Shown: in pieces, positions 34,171 through 41,945 of the stretch | How positions within the stretch are numbered: the stretch's first letter is position 1 | Layout of the letters: every line of letters starts with the position of its first letter | Origin: Nocardia nova SH22a | GTDB lineage: Bacteria > Actinomycetota > Actinomycetes > Mycobacteriales > Mycobacteriaceae | NCBI RefSeq assembly: GCF_000523235.1 | Contig: NZ_CP006850.1 | Coordinates: 2,666,001 to 2,730,000, forward strand | Reading direction: 5' to 3' | DNA: 64,000 nucleotides | The notes under the pieces: generated by a model | Databases searched by the model: none | What the model was told of the DNA's origin: nothing | What the model saw: the letters and a program-made list of their open reading frames with translations, nothing else | Made by a program: the position numbers and the translations under genes

Positions 34171-34605
34171 ATGACTCTGACCATTGATCCACACATGTTC
34201 ATCGCGGCCGCGCCGAAGCGGATGCGCGCCGAATCCGCCGACCTGTCACCATCGGAGTTCTACGACCGGTACTGCGACCACACCGGTCCCATCAAGCTCA
34301 GCGAGTGGACCCCGATCGGGCAGCCGAATACCCCGACCTATGCCGCCACCATCGAACTGGCCGGTCACGCGCGCACCGTGGTGTCCGCGGGCAGCCCGGT
34401 CGCGGCCCTGACCTCCGCTCTCTACGACGAGGGCTATCCGGTCGAGATCCTCTCCTTCCACCAGCGGCACACCGACAACGGCACCGCCACGTTCGTGCAC
34501 TGCGAATGCAACGGCCGGCGCGGCTGGGGCGCGGCCCTGGCCGGTGACGGACCGGAGTCGATCGTGCGGGCCATGATCGCCGGAATCAACAAGCTGGGAA
34601 ACTGA
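34171..34605 (+). CDS. Stand-alone LeuA regulatory (dimerisation) domain protein
   Basis: A 144-aa protein matching only the C-terminal allosteric domain of 2-isopropylmalate synthase: strands around WTPIGQPNTPTYAATIELAGHARTVVSAG, helix PVAALTSALYDEGYPVEI, and then FHQRHTDNGTATFVHCECNGRRGWGAALAGDGPESIVRAMIAGIN. In LeuA this domain binds leucine and shuts down the enzyme. There is no catalytic barrel nearby. It may sense leucine or modulate the full LeuA by mixed dimers; that is inference. GGGGAAG lies 10-11 bases before the ATG at 34171. Confidence 0.8.
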   Translation: MTLTIDPHMFIAAAPKRMRAESADLSPSEFYDRYCDHTGPIKLSEWTPIGQPNTPTYAATIELAGHARTVVSAGSPVAALTSALYDEGYPVEILSFHQRHTDNGTATFVHCECNGRRGWGAALAGDGPESIVRAMIAGINKLGN

Positions 34606-34616
34606 CCGAAACCCAA

Positions 34617-34649
34617 GTGCCGCATCCTGTTTCGCACAGGATGCGGCAC
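34617..34649. terminator. Strong bidirectional terminator
   Basis: A perfect 13-bp stem, GTGCCGCATCCTG with its complement, closes a 7-base loop. It lies between the converging LeuA-domain and thioredoxin genes and can serve both. Confidence 0.8.
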
Positions 34650-34673
34650 CGGTTCGGGTAGAGGGAGCGCGGA

Positions 34674-35054
34674 TCAGTCCTGCTGGGGCTGCTGCTCCTG
34701 CTGCTCGGCGAGCTGCTTGCGCACCTCGTCCATATCGAGGCCCTTCACCTGGGAGACCAGATCCTCCAGGGCGGCCGGCGGCAGCGCGCCCGGCTGGGCG
34801 AACACCAGCACGCCCTCACGGAACGCCATGATCGTGGGGATGGAGCGGATGTTGGCGGCGGCGGCGAGGCTCTGCTCGCTCTCGGTGTCGACCTTGCCGT
34901 GGACGACATCGGGGTGCTGATCCGAGGATGCCTCGAACGTGGGCGCGAACGCCTTACAGGGCCCGCACCAATCGGCCCAGAAGTCGACGAGCACGACGTC
35001 GTTTCCGGTCACGATCTCGTCGAAGTTCTGCGCGGTCAGGGTCTGGGTGGCCAT
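34674..35054 (-). CDS. Thioredoxin
   Basis: A 126-aa thioredoxin. The active site WCGPC is at about residues 29-33 in VLVDFWADWCGPCKAF, and the cis-Pro is in SIPTIMAF. The last 20 residues are a Glu/Gln-rich extension (LAEQQEQQPQQD). AGAGGAA lies just upstream of the ATG at 35054. Cytosolic; it probably reduces disulfides in peroxiredoxins and other targets. Normal size apart from the tail. Confidence 0.93.
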   Translation of the reverse strand: MATQTLTAQNFDEIVTGNDVVLVDFWADWCGPCKAFAPTFEASSDQHPDVVHGKVDTESEQSLAAAANIRSIPTIMAFREGVLVFAQPGALPPAALEDLVSQVKGLDMDEVRKQLAEQQEQQPQQD

Positions 35055-35127
35055 GAGTTCCTCTCGTGTCGTTGTATGCGGTGCAACGTGGGAGACCGCG
35101 GTTATCTTCCTCGGCCCGCCGTCGACC

Positions 35128-35637
35128 TCACCCCCTGGGAGCGATCGGCCACTCGATCCGCCGATCACCGTCCCACCGCCGGATACCCACCACGGTAGCG
35201 GTGGAATCACGGTCGGTGGCCACGGCCTCCATCGCGGCGCCCACCCGATCCGGCTTCAGCCGCCGGGCCAGCGTCACATGCGGGGTCCACGCGCCGGGCC
35301 GCATGGTCGCCGGAACACCCGGGCAGGGCTCCACGATCGCCGCGATCCGCCGCTGCAGTGCGAGCAACTCCTCGGTGGGTACCACCGGCCGGACCAGAAT
35401 CGGATGGCGCGCGCCGAAGATCAACAGTCCGCCGATCCGCACCGGCAGCGGCCGGAACGGATGCTGCGACAGTGCCCGGTCCAGCCGCGGCCAGATCTCG
35501 CGGGCCACCGCGACGGTGATGTGCGGCCGGTGATCCGGTGTGGGACTGGATATTCCGGCCGCCGCGAGCAGCTGCCACTGCCGCCGGATCGCCGCCTCGG
35601 CCGTCTCGTCGAGCAGTAGTTCCACCGATTGCACCAT
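35128..35637 (-). CDS. 2H phosphoesterase (2'-5' RNA ligase-like)
   Basis: A 169-aa protein with two His-x-Thr motifs, HITVAV (about residues 39-44) and HVTLAR (about 118-123), the catalytic pair of the 2H superfamily (LigT, cyclic phosphodiesterases). Substrate unknown: RNA 2',3'-cyclic phosphates or ADP-ribose cyclic phosphate are typical. Upstream codons are in frame but beyond the likely start at 35637. It is read in the same direction as thioredoxin, 73 bp apart. Confidence 0.8.
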   Translation of the reverse strand: MVQSVELLLDETAEAAIRRQWQLLAAAGISSPTPDHRPHITVAVAREIWPRLDRALSQHPFRPLPVRIGGLLIFGARHPILVRPVVPTEELLALQRRIAAIVEPCPGVPATMRPGAWTPHVTLARRLKPDRVGAAMEAVATDRDSTATVVGIRRWDGDRRIEWPIAPRG

Positions 35638-35776
35638 GGTCGGTGCCAACTTACGCGACCCGGTGGTGACGGGCGAGGAAATGGACACGCCTGCCGGGCC
35701 GCGAGCCCGCCCGCACCCATAATGTGAACCGTCGTCCGGATACCGGCCGGACGTGGGTACGAGCAGAGGAGTGCGG

Positions 35777-36865
35777 GTGAGCGCGCAGGCGCGGCAGACG
35801 ATACGGCTCGGTCTGATCGAGGGTGACGGAATCGGGCCGGAGGTGGTCGCGGCGACACGCGCGGTGGTCGAGGAGGCGCTGTCCGCCGCGGGCGCTCCCG
35901 CCGCGGACTGGGTGCGGCTGCCGATCGGCCACGCGGCCATCGCCGAATGCGGCGATCCGCTGCCGGAGACCACCCTGTCGGCACTCGACGATCTCGACGC
36001 CTGGATCATGGGACCGCACGACAACGTGTCCTACGCACCCGAACACCGCAACGGCCCGCCGCCGGGCGGCGCGATCCGCAAACGGTTCGGCCTCTACGCC
36101 AATATCCGCCCGGCCCGGGCGTTTCCGGGCGTGCGGGCCGCGGCGCCGGATATCGACCTGATCATCGTGCGGGAGAACAGCGAGGGCTTCTACGCCGACC
36201 GCAACATGTTCGCCGGATCCGGTGAATTCCGCCCGACCCCGGATGTCGCCATGGCGGTGGGGGTGATCACCCGGGCCGCCTGCGAGCGCATCGCCCGGCA
36301 GGCGTGTGAGCTGGCCGCCGCCCGCCGCGGCCGCCTGACGATCGTGCACAAGGCGAATGTGCTGCCCATGACCATGGGGATGTTCCGCGACGTGTGCGCC
36401 GAGGTGGCACGTGGATATCCGGGCCTCGAGGTCGGCGACGAGCATGTCGACGCCGCGGCGGCGCATCTGGTGCGCGCACCCGCCGACTACGACGTCGTGG
36501 TCACCGAGAACCTGTTCGGCGACATCCTCTCCGACCTCGCGGGCGAACTGAGCGGATCGCTCGGACTGGCCGCCTCGCTGAACTGCTCGGCCGACAAGGC
36601 CATGGCACAGGCGGTGCACGGTGCGGCCCCGGCGCTGGCCGGGCACAACCGGGCGAATCCCGGTGCGCTGCAATTGTCGGCCGCAATGCTGTTGCGCTGG
36701 CTGGGAACTCGCGACGACGACGCCGCACTGCGCGGCGCCGCCGACCGGATCGAACGGGCGGTCGCGGCCACCCTCGCCGCCGGAATCGCCACCGCCGACC
36801 TGGGCGGCATGGCCTCGACCGGCGAATTCACCGAGCAGGTCCGGGCCCGGGTGCATCGGCGCTGA
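35777..36865 (+). CDS. Beta-decarboxylating dehydrogenase (isocitrate/isopropylmalate/tartrate dehydrogenase family)
   Basis: A 362-aa NAD(P)-dependent metal enzyme. Visible parts are the N-terminal IRLGLIEGDGIGPEVV, the substrate region FGLYANIRPARAFPGV, VRENSEGFYADR, catalytic Lys in VHKANVLPMTMGMFRDV, and metal-binding TENLFGDILSDLAGELSGSLGLAAS. The substrate cannot be decided by eye; the loop after AFPG suggests neither classic LeuB nor Icd. GAGGA lies seven bases before the GTG at 35777. It lies upstream of an amino-acid ABC transporter in the same direction. Confidence 0.85.
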   Translation: MSAQARQTIRLGLIEGDGIGPEVVAATRAVVEEALSAAGAPAADWVRLPIGHAAIAECGDPLPETTLSALDDLDAWIMGPHDNVSYAPEHRNGPPPGGAIRKRFGLYANIRPARAFPGVRAAAPDIDLIIVRENSEGFYADRNMFAGSGEFRPTPDVAMAVGVITRAACERIARQACELAAARRGRLTIVHKANVLPMTMGMFRDVCAEVARGYPGLEVGDEHVDAAAAHLVRAPADYDVVVTENLFGDILSDLAGELSGSLGLAASLNCSADKAMAQAVHGAAPALAGHNRANPGALQLSAAMLLRWLGTRDDDAALRGAADRIERAVAATLAAGIATADLGGMASTGEFTEQVRARVHRR

Positions 36866-36967
36866 GTCGGCGTGTACCCGCACGGCGGGTCCCGGCGCAC
36901 ATTAACCTTCGGTAACCGACCGGCGCGACGGGTGGCGATCGCCTAGATTCCGAGTGCCGGAGTGGTG

Positions 36968-37897
36968 ATGGCGAAGACGGAGGGTTGCGTGTCTGCTCGA
37001 CTCGGCCTGCGCGGGTACGTCCTGCGCGCCGCAACGCTGATCGTGGGCGCGGTGGTACTGATCACCGGCTGCGTGGACAACACCGAGGACGAATCCCCGA
37101 AGGTGCCGAAGGTTCCGGTCGCGAAGGTCGAGTCGATCGCCGCGCGGCTGCCGCCGAAGATCGCGCAGTCGGGCCGGTTGGTGGTGGGTGTCAACGTCCC
37201 GTATCAGCCCAACGAATACCGGGACCCGCACACCGGGCAGATCATCGGATTCGACGTCGATCTCATGGACGCGATCGCCGCGGTGCTCGGTGTCCGGGCC
37301 GATTATCAGGAATCGGACTTCGAGAAGATCATCCCCGCCCTCGAGGCGGGCACCGTCGATGTGGGCATGTCCTCGTTCACCGACAATCTGACCCGGCAGA
37401 AGACCGTCGATTTCGTCGACTACTTCTCCGCCGGAATCCAGTGGGCGCAGCGCAAGGGCCATCCGATCGATCCGGACGACGCCTGCGGCAAGAAGGTCGC
37501 CGTCCAGCGCACCACCACCGAGGACATCGACGAGATCCCCGCGAAATCCAAGGCCTGCACCGACGCCGGTAAACCGGCCATCCACAAGATGTCCTACGAC
37601 GAGCAGAGCGCGGCCTCCACCGCCCTGGTCCTCGGGCAGGTCGACGCCATGTCCGCGGATTCCCCGGTCACCGCCTACGCCATCAAACGCAATGCCGACA
37701 CCATCGAACCGGCGGGTCAGCTGTTCGACGCCGCGCCCTACGGCTGGCCGGTGCCCAAGGGGTCGCCGCTGGCCCCGGTGCTGCAGGCCGCACTGCAACA
37801 TCTCATCGACTCGGGCGTCTACCGCACCATCGCGCAGAACTGGGGCGTGGAAGCCGGAACCGTCACCACCGCGGTCATCAACGGCGCGAAAGGGTGA
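36968..37897 (+). CDS. Amino-acid ABC transporter, substrate-binding lipoprotein
   Basis: A 309-aa family 3 solute-binding protein. The signal peptide ends in the lipobox LITGC (Cys35), so it is anchored outside the membrane, using the Lgt encoded at 11.9 kb. The body shows GRLVVGVNVPYQPNEY, IIGFDVDLMDAIAAVLGV, AGTVDVGMSSFTDNLTRQKTVDFVDYF. A Cys pair (DDACGKK and SKACTD) may form a disulfide. The start is uncertain among GTG 36962, ATG 36968 and GTG 36989; GGAG precedes 36968. Coupled to the permease by a four-base overlap. Confidence 0.9.
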   Translation: MAKTEGCVSARLGLRGYVLRAATLIVGAVVLITGCVDNTEDESPKVPKVPVAKVESIAARLPPKIAQSGRLVVGVNVPYQPNEYRDPHTGQIIGFDVDLMDAIAAVLGVRADYQESDFEKIIPALEAGTVDVGMSSFTDNLTRQKTVDFVDYFSAGIQWAQRKGHPIDPDDACGKKVAVQRTTTEDIDEIPAKSKACTDAGKPAIHKMSYDEQSAASTALVLGQVDAMSADSPVTAYAIKRNADTIEPAGQLFDAAPYGWPVPKGSPLAPVLQAALQHLIDSGVYRTIAQNWGVEAGTVTTAVINGAKG

Positions 37898-38814
37898 GTG
37901 CCATGTCCGATCAGCTGCCCGAGACGATCCAGGCGGTGCCGCTGCGGCGACCGGGACGCTGGATCGCCGCCGCGATCCTGCTGATCCTGCTCGGTCTGTT
38001 CGTCTACGGCGCGGCCACCAATCCCGCCTACCGCTGGGACACCTACTGGAAGTATCTGTTCGATCGCCGGATCACCGAAGGCGCGGTGGTCACCCTCGAA
38101 CTGACCGTGCTGTCGATGGCGATCGGCGTGATCCTCGGTGTGCTGCTCGCGGTGATGCGGCTGTCGCCGAATCCGGTGCTGCGCTCGGTGGCGTGGGTGT
38201 ATCTGTGGATCTTCCGCGGCACCCCGGTCTACATCCAGCTGGTGTTCTGGGGCCTGTTCCCGGCGCTGTACAAGTCGATCGAACTCGGAATCCCCTTCGG
38301 CGGCCCGCATTTCGTGCAGTGGGACGTCCAGGACTGGTCGCAGCCGTTCATCTTCGCGATGATCGGCCTGGGCCTGAACGAGGCCGCGTACATGGCCGAG
38401 ATCGTGCGCGCCGGAATCAATTCGGTGGGTGAGGGCCAGCGGGAGGCGTCGATCGCGCTGGGCATGTCGTGGGGCCAGACCATGCGGCGCACGGTCCTGC
38501 CGCAGGCCATGCGGGTGATCATCCCGCCCACCGGCAACGAGCTGATCTCGATGCTGAAGACCACCGCGCTGGTGACGGCGATCCCGCTGACCACCGACCT
38601 GTACGGCCGCGCCCGCGACATCTACGGCATCAACTTCCAGCCGATCCCGCTGCTGCTTGTCAGCGCCACCTGGTACCTGGCGATCACCAGCATCCTGATG
38701 GTCGGCCAGTTCTATCTGGAGCGGTACTACTCGCGCGGCGCCACCCGGAAGCTGACCGGGCGGCAGTTGCGCGCCCTGGCCACCGCCCAGAACGTCACGG
38801 AGGCCGGAAAATGA
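37894..38814 (+). CDS. Amino-acid ABC transporter, permease
   Basis: A 306-aa HisM/GlnP-type permease. Five or so membrane segments are visible: residues 20-42, 65-90, 98-125, 150-175 region and 240-265. The EAA loop reads [37 protein letters not shown] (about residues 178-214), the contact with the ATPase. It overlaps the ATPase gene by four bases. Confidence 0.92.
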   Translation: MSAMSDQLPETIQAVPLRRPGRWIAAAILLILLGLFVYGAATNPAYRWDTYWKYLFDRRITEGAVVTLELTVLSMAIGVILGVLLAVMRLSPNPVLRSVAWVYLWIFRGTPVYIQLVFWGLFPALYKSIELGIPFGGPHFVQWDVQDWSQPFIFAMIGLGLNEAAYMAEIVRAGINSVGEGQREASIALGMSWGQTMRRTVLPQAMRVIIPPTGNELISMLKTTALVTAIPLTTDLYGRARDIYGINFQPIPLLLVSATWYLAITSILMVGQFYLERYYSRGATRKLTGRQLRALATAQNVTEAGK

Positions 38815-39593
38815 GCGCCGCACAGACCACCGAGGTGCCGATGATCCGCGCCGAACAGGTGTGCAAGAACTTCGGCGCGCTGCGGGTGCTGCGGGGTGTC
38901 TCGCTCGAGGTCGCCCGCGGCCAGGTGATGTGCCTGATCGGCCCGTCCGGATCCGGGAAATCGACCTTCCTGCGGTGTATCAACCACCTCGAGCAGGTCA
39001 ATGCCGGGCGGCTCCACGTCGACGGCGAACTCGTCGGATACCGCGAGAAGGGCGGCAAGCTCTACGAACTGCATCCGCGCGAATCGGCCCGCCAGCGCCG
39101 CGATATCGGCATGGTGTTCCAGCATTTCAACCTGTTCCCGCATCGCACCGCGCTGGCGAATGTGGTCGAGGCGCCGATCCACGTGAAGAAGATCGCGAAA
39201 TCCGACGCCCTGACCCGGGCCCGGGAACTGCTGGACCGGGTCGGCCTGGCGGACAAGGCCGATGCCTATCCGGCGCAGCTGTCGGGCGGCCAGCAGCAGC
39301 GGGTCGCGATCGCCCGCGCGCTGGCGATGGACCCGAAACTCATGCTGTTCGACGAGCCCACCTCCGCGCTGGATCCGGAACTGGTCGGCGAAGTCCTCAC
39401 GGTGATGCGGGAATTGGCGGAATCCGGCATGACGATGGTGGTCGTCACCCACGAGATGGGTTTCGCCCGCGAGGTCGCCGACCAACTGGTGTTCATGGAC
39501 GAGGGCGTGGTGGTGGAGGCCGGGGATCCGCGCGAGGTACTGGCGAACCCGCGACACGAGCGAACGCGGGCGTTCCTGTCGCGCATCCTCTGA
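38811..39593 (+). CDS. Amino-acid ABC transporter, ATP-binding protein
   Basis: A 260-aa ATPase of the polar amino-acid uptake type (GlnQ/HisP). Walker [11 protein letters not shown]-loop [10 protein letters not shown], signature LSGGQQQR, Walker [13 protein letters not shown] and switch His in VVTHEMGF are all intact. With the lipoprotein and permease it forms a complete three-gene importer; the substrate is probably a polar or charged amino acid, unproven. Confidence 0.95.
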   Translation: MSAAQTTEVPMIRAEQVCKNFGALRVLRGVSLEVARGQVMCLIGPSGSGKSTFLRCINHLEQVNAGRLHVDGELVGYREKGGKLYELHPRESARQRRDIGMVFQHFNLFPHRTALANVVEAPIHVKKIAKSDALTRARELLDRVGLADKADAYPAQLSGGQQQRVAIARALAMDPKLMLFDEPTSALDPELVGEVLTVMRELAESGMTMVVVTHEMGFAREVADQLVFMDEGVVVEAGDPREVLANPRHERTRAFLSRIL

Positions 39594-39633
39594 CCTCGCC
39601 TCGCCACCGCGGCCGCATCGGACAGGGCACGCT

Positions 39634-39646
39634 CGGCCTTCGGCCG
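39634..39646 (+). terminator. Weak hairpin after the ABC transporter operon
   Basis: CGGCC-TTC-GGCCG, 5 bp, in the gap between the converging transporter and trpS genes. Could be a terminator but short. Confidence 0.3.
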
Positions 39647-39704
39647 CCCCGGAGGGAATTCGGCCCCTGAAAGGTGGAGCGCCGGCCCATATTCCGGTGG
39701 CCGC

Positions 39705-40745
39705 TCAGTACACGGTGCCCATCGCGGCGTGCACCTCGGCGAGGGTGCGGTCGGCTTCTTCGGTGGCACGGCGGTTCCCCTGTCGCAGCACCTCGCGCAC
39801 GTACTCGGGATCGCGGGCGAAATCCTTGCGGCGCAGCCGATGTGGGGCCAGGAACTCGTTGACCGCGTCGGTCGCCACCTTCTTCAGCGCGCCCGCACCG
39901 GCATCGCCGATCTCGGCCGCGAGCCGGTGCTCGTCGGTGCCGGAACACAACGCGGCGGTGGTCAGCAGCGCGGACACACCGGGACGGTGGTCCGGATCGA
40001 AGGTGATGAGGCGCTGCGAATCGGTCGGCGCCCTGCGGATCAGAGCCGCGGTCTCGTCCTCGGACATCGACAGCGCGATCGCGTTGCCGTAGCTCTTGGA
40101 CATCTTCCGCCCGTCGAGACCGGGTACCTCCGGTGCGGAGGTGAGCAGTGGCTCGGGTTCGGTGAACACCGCGCCGTAGCGTTCGTTGAAACGCCGCGCG
40201 ATCACCCGGGTGAGCTCGATGTGCGGGAGGTTGTCCTTGCCCACCGGGACCAGATTTCCCTTGCAGAACAGGATGTCGGCGGCCTGATGGACCGGATAGG
40301 TGAGCAGCAGTCCGCTCAGCGCGCGTCCCGATGCGGCGTGTTCGGCCTTGACCGTCGGGTTGCGATGGAGTTCGGCCTCGGTCACCAGGCTCAGGAACGG
40401 CAGCAGCAGCTGATTCAGCGCCGGAACCGACGAGTGGGTGAAGACGGCCGCCCGGCCGGGGTCGATCCCGGCGGCGAGATAGTCCAGGACCGCGCCGTGG
40501 ACGTTCTCCCGCACCCGGCCCATCGCGTCACGGTCGGTGATGACCTGGTAGTCGGCCAGGACGACGAAGGTGTCCACCCCCAGCTCGTGCAACCGCACCC
40601 GTTCGGCGACGGTCCCGAAGTAGTGCCCCAGATGCAGTGGGCCGGTGGGACGTTCGCCGGTGAGGACGCGATAGCGGCCGGGATTCGCGGCGACGGCGGT
40701 GCGCAGTGTGCCGCTGCGTTCGACAGTGGCGGTGAAGGTGTTCAA
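39705..40745 (-). CDS. trpS: Tryptophanyl-tRNA synthetase, probably an attenuation-controlled copy
   Basis: A 346-aa class I synthetase that charges tRNA-Trp. The HIGH-type motif is PTGPLHLGHYFG (about residues 34-45) and KMSKS is in DGRKMSKSYGNA (about 204-215). The start is TTG at 40745 with GAGGAG seven bases upstream. A Trp-Trp leader peptide and hairpins precede it. In Streptomyces coelicolor an auxiliary, indolmycin-resistant TrpRS is controlled by such attenuation; whether this is the auxiliary or the only TrpRS cannot be told from this window. M. tuberculosis has no trpS at this place. Confidence 0.92.
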   Translation of the reverse strand: MNTFTATVERSGTLRTAVAANPGRYRVLTGERPTGPLHLGHYFGTVAERVRLHELGVDTFVVLADYQVITDRDAMGRVRENVHGAVLDYLAAGIDPGRAAVFTHSSVPALNQLLLPFLSLVTEAELHRNPTVKAEHAASGRALSGLLLTYPVHQAADILFCKGNLVPVGKDNLPHIELTRVIARRFNERYGAVFTEPEPLLTSAPEVPGLDGRKMSKSYGNAIALSMSEDETAALIRRAPTDSQRLITFDPDHRPGVSALLTTAALCSGTDEHRLAAEIGDAGAGALKKVATDAVNEFLAPHRLRRKDFARDPEYVREVLRQGNRRATEEADRTLAEVHAAMGTVY

Positions 40746-40746
40746 C

Positions 40747-40824
40747 GTACAGCTCCTCGGATGGTCGGAGGACTGTACGAACCTCGTTCAGGTCGGATGA
40801 CACACGGGCTGCGTACAGCCCGTG
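40747..40824 (-). promoter_or_regulatory. trpS attenuator: alternative hairpins, one covering the ribosome binding site
   Basis: In the mRNA a 9-bp hairpin with loop TACG (40824 to 40803, CACGGGCTG/CAGCCCGTG) is followed by a second hairpin (40778 to 40747), whose 11-bp stem with a one-base bulge includes the GAGGAG ribosome binding site. A 9-base stretch of the first hairpin (40821 to 40813) can instead pair with 40778 to 40770, which would free the ribosome binding site. Just after the Trp codons, GGCTGCT can pair with AGCAGCC (40854 to 40839), and CAGCC there competes for GGCTG of the first hairpin. No T-tract. Confidence 0.65.
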
Positions 40825-40831
40825 GACATGG

Positions 40832-40882
40832 TCAGTCAGGCTGCTGGAGCAGCCGCCACCATGCCTGTCGGATGTCGATCAC
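40832..40882 (-). CDS. trpS leader peptide with tandem Trp codons (16 aa)
   Basis: GTG at 40882 opens a 16-codon frame, VIDIRQAWWRLLQQPD, ending TGA at 40832. Two adjacent TGG codons are residues 8 and 9. A -10 element ends six bases upstream, so the peptide would be translated from the very 5' end. Slow Trp-tRNA supply would stall the ribosome at 40861-40856 and change the folding downstream. Confidence 0.75.
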   Translation of the reverse strand: MIDIRQAWWRLLQQPD

Positions 40883-40888
40883 CTCGCC

Positions 40889-40894
40889 AGGATA
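40889..40894 (-). promoter_or_regulatory. -10 element of the trpS leader; leaderless
   Basis: On the minus strand TATCCT is followed by six bases and the leader GTG. Confidence 0.6.
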
Positions 40895-40924
40895 GCAATG
40901 CGACCCGGTCGCGGATGCCGTCGC

Positions 40925-41875
40925 CTAGGCGGAGCCGTTCCGGCCCCTGCCGTCGCCGGGGCTGATCGGGTGCCGTGCCTTCCACCGGCCCAGAGCGATC
41001 CGCAGTTGTCCCAGAACGACTTTCGCGGCCGGGGCGAGCGGCCGGTCCGCCCGCCACACCAGCGCCAGGTGCCCGATCAGATCCGGATCGGTGATGTCGG
41101 CCATCCGCACACCGGCCGCGGCGGCCTGATCGGGCTCGAGCGCCGGGACCACGGCGATGCCGAGACCACCGGCGGCCAGCTGGATCAGCAGTGGTGGCGC
41201 CGCCGCCTCGAAATCCACGCGCGGCTCGAATCCCGCTGCCGCGCAGGCATGTTCCAGCACACCGCGGATCCCGGTGCCACGGGGCAGGCAGATCAGGGAT
41301 CGTTCGCGCAGATCCGCCAGTGCGATCCGGTCGCCGAATTCGCGGTTCTCGCGGGCGACGGCGGCCTGTAACCGGGTCTCGAAGACGATGTCCACGCCGA
41401 AGCCCTCGTCGAGCGGGGCGCCGGTCAGGCCGACGAGAGCGATGTCCAGGGCGCCGCGCGCCACCGCCGCGAGCATGCGGTCGGTGGTGTCCTCGGTGAG
41501 GCTGATGCCGATCTGCGGATGATCGTGGTGGAACGCCGACAGCACGGTGGCGACATCGAATTCCTCCGTCGCGGCGCCGGAGATCAGGCCGATCCGGACC
41601 TGCCCGCGCAACAGGCCGGTGAACTCGTCGGCGGTGTGCGAAATCTGCTGTGCCGCAGCCAGTGCGGCCCGCGCGTGCGGCAGGACGGCAGCCCCCGCGG
41701 CGGTGAGGGTCACGGTGCGCCCCGAGCGATCGAGCAGCGGCTGCCCGAGTTCGCGCTCGAGCTGCCGGATCTGCGCGGACAGCCCCGGTTGCGCCAGATG
41801 CAGGCGCTGGGCCGCCCGGGTGAAACCGGCCTCCTCGACCACGGTGACGAAGTAGCGCAACTGCCGTAGCTCCAT
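40925..41875 (-). CDS. LysR-family transcriptional regulator
   Basis: A 316-aa regulator: N-terminal winged helix (MELRQLRYFVTVVEEAGFTRAAQRLHLAQPGLSAQIRQLERELG) and a periplasmic-binding-protein-like effector domain from about residue 90. ATG at 41875 is chosen over an in-frame upstream start, with TAGAAT eight bases before it. It is divergent from the FAD oxidoreductase gene, 70 bp apart, and so very likely controls it; AGTT-N8-AACT in the gap is a possible binding site. Inducer unknown. Confidence 0.9.
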   Translation of the reverse strand: MELRQLRYFVTVVEEAGFTRAAQRLHLAQPGLSAQIRQLERELGQPLLDRSGRTVTLTAAGAAVLPHARAALAAAQQISHTADEFTGLLRGQVRIGLISGAATEEFDVATVLSAFHHDHPQIGISLTEDTTDRMLAAVARGALDIALVGLTGAPLDEGFGVDIVFETRLQAAVARENREFGDRIALADLRERSLICLPRGTGIRGVLEHACAAAGFEPRVDFEAAAPPLLIQLAAGGLGIAVVPALEPDQAAAAGVRMADITDPDLIGHLALVWRADRPLAPAAKVVLGQLRIALGRWKARHPISPGDGRGRNGSA

Positions 41876-41945
41876 AACTTTTGATTCTAGTTGCAAGAAG
41901 AACTATCTGTTTTACTTCTGGTTCCAGCGGCGGCAGGGTCGGGAT

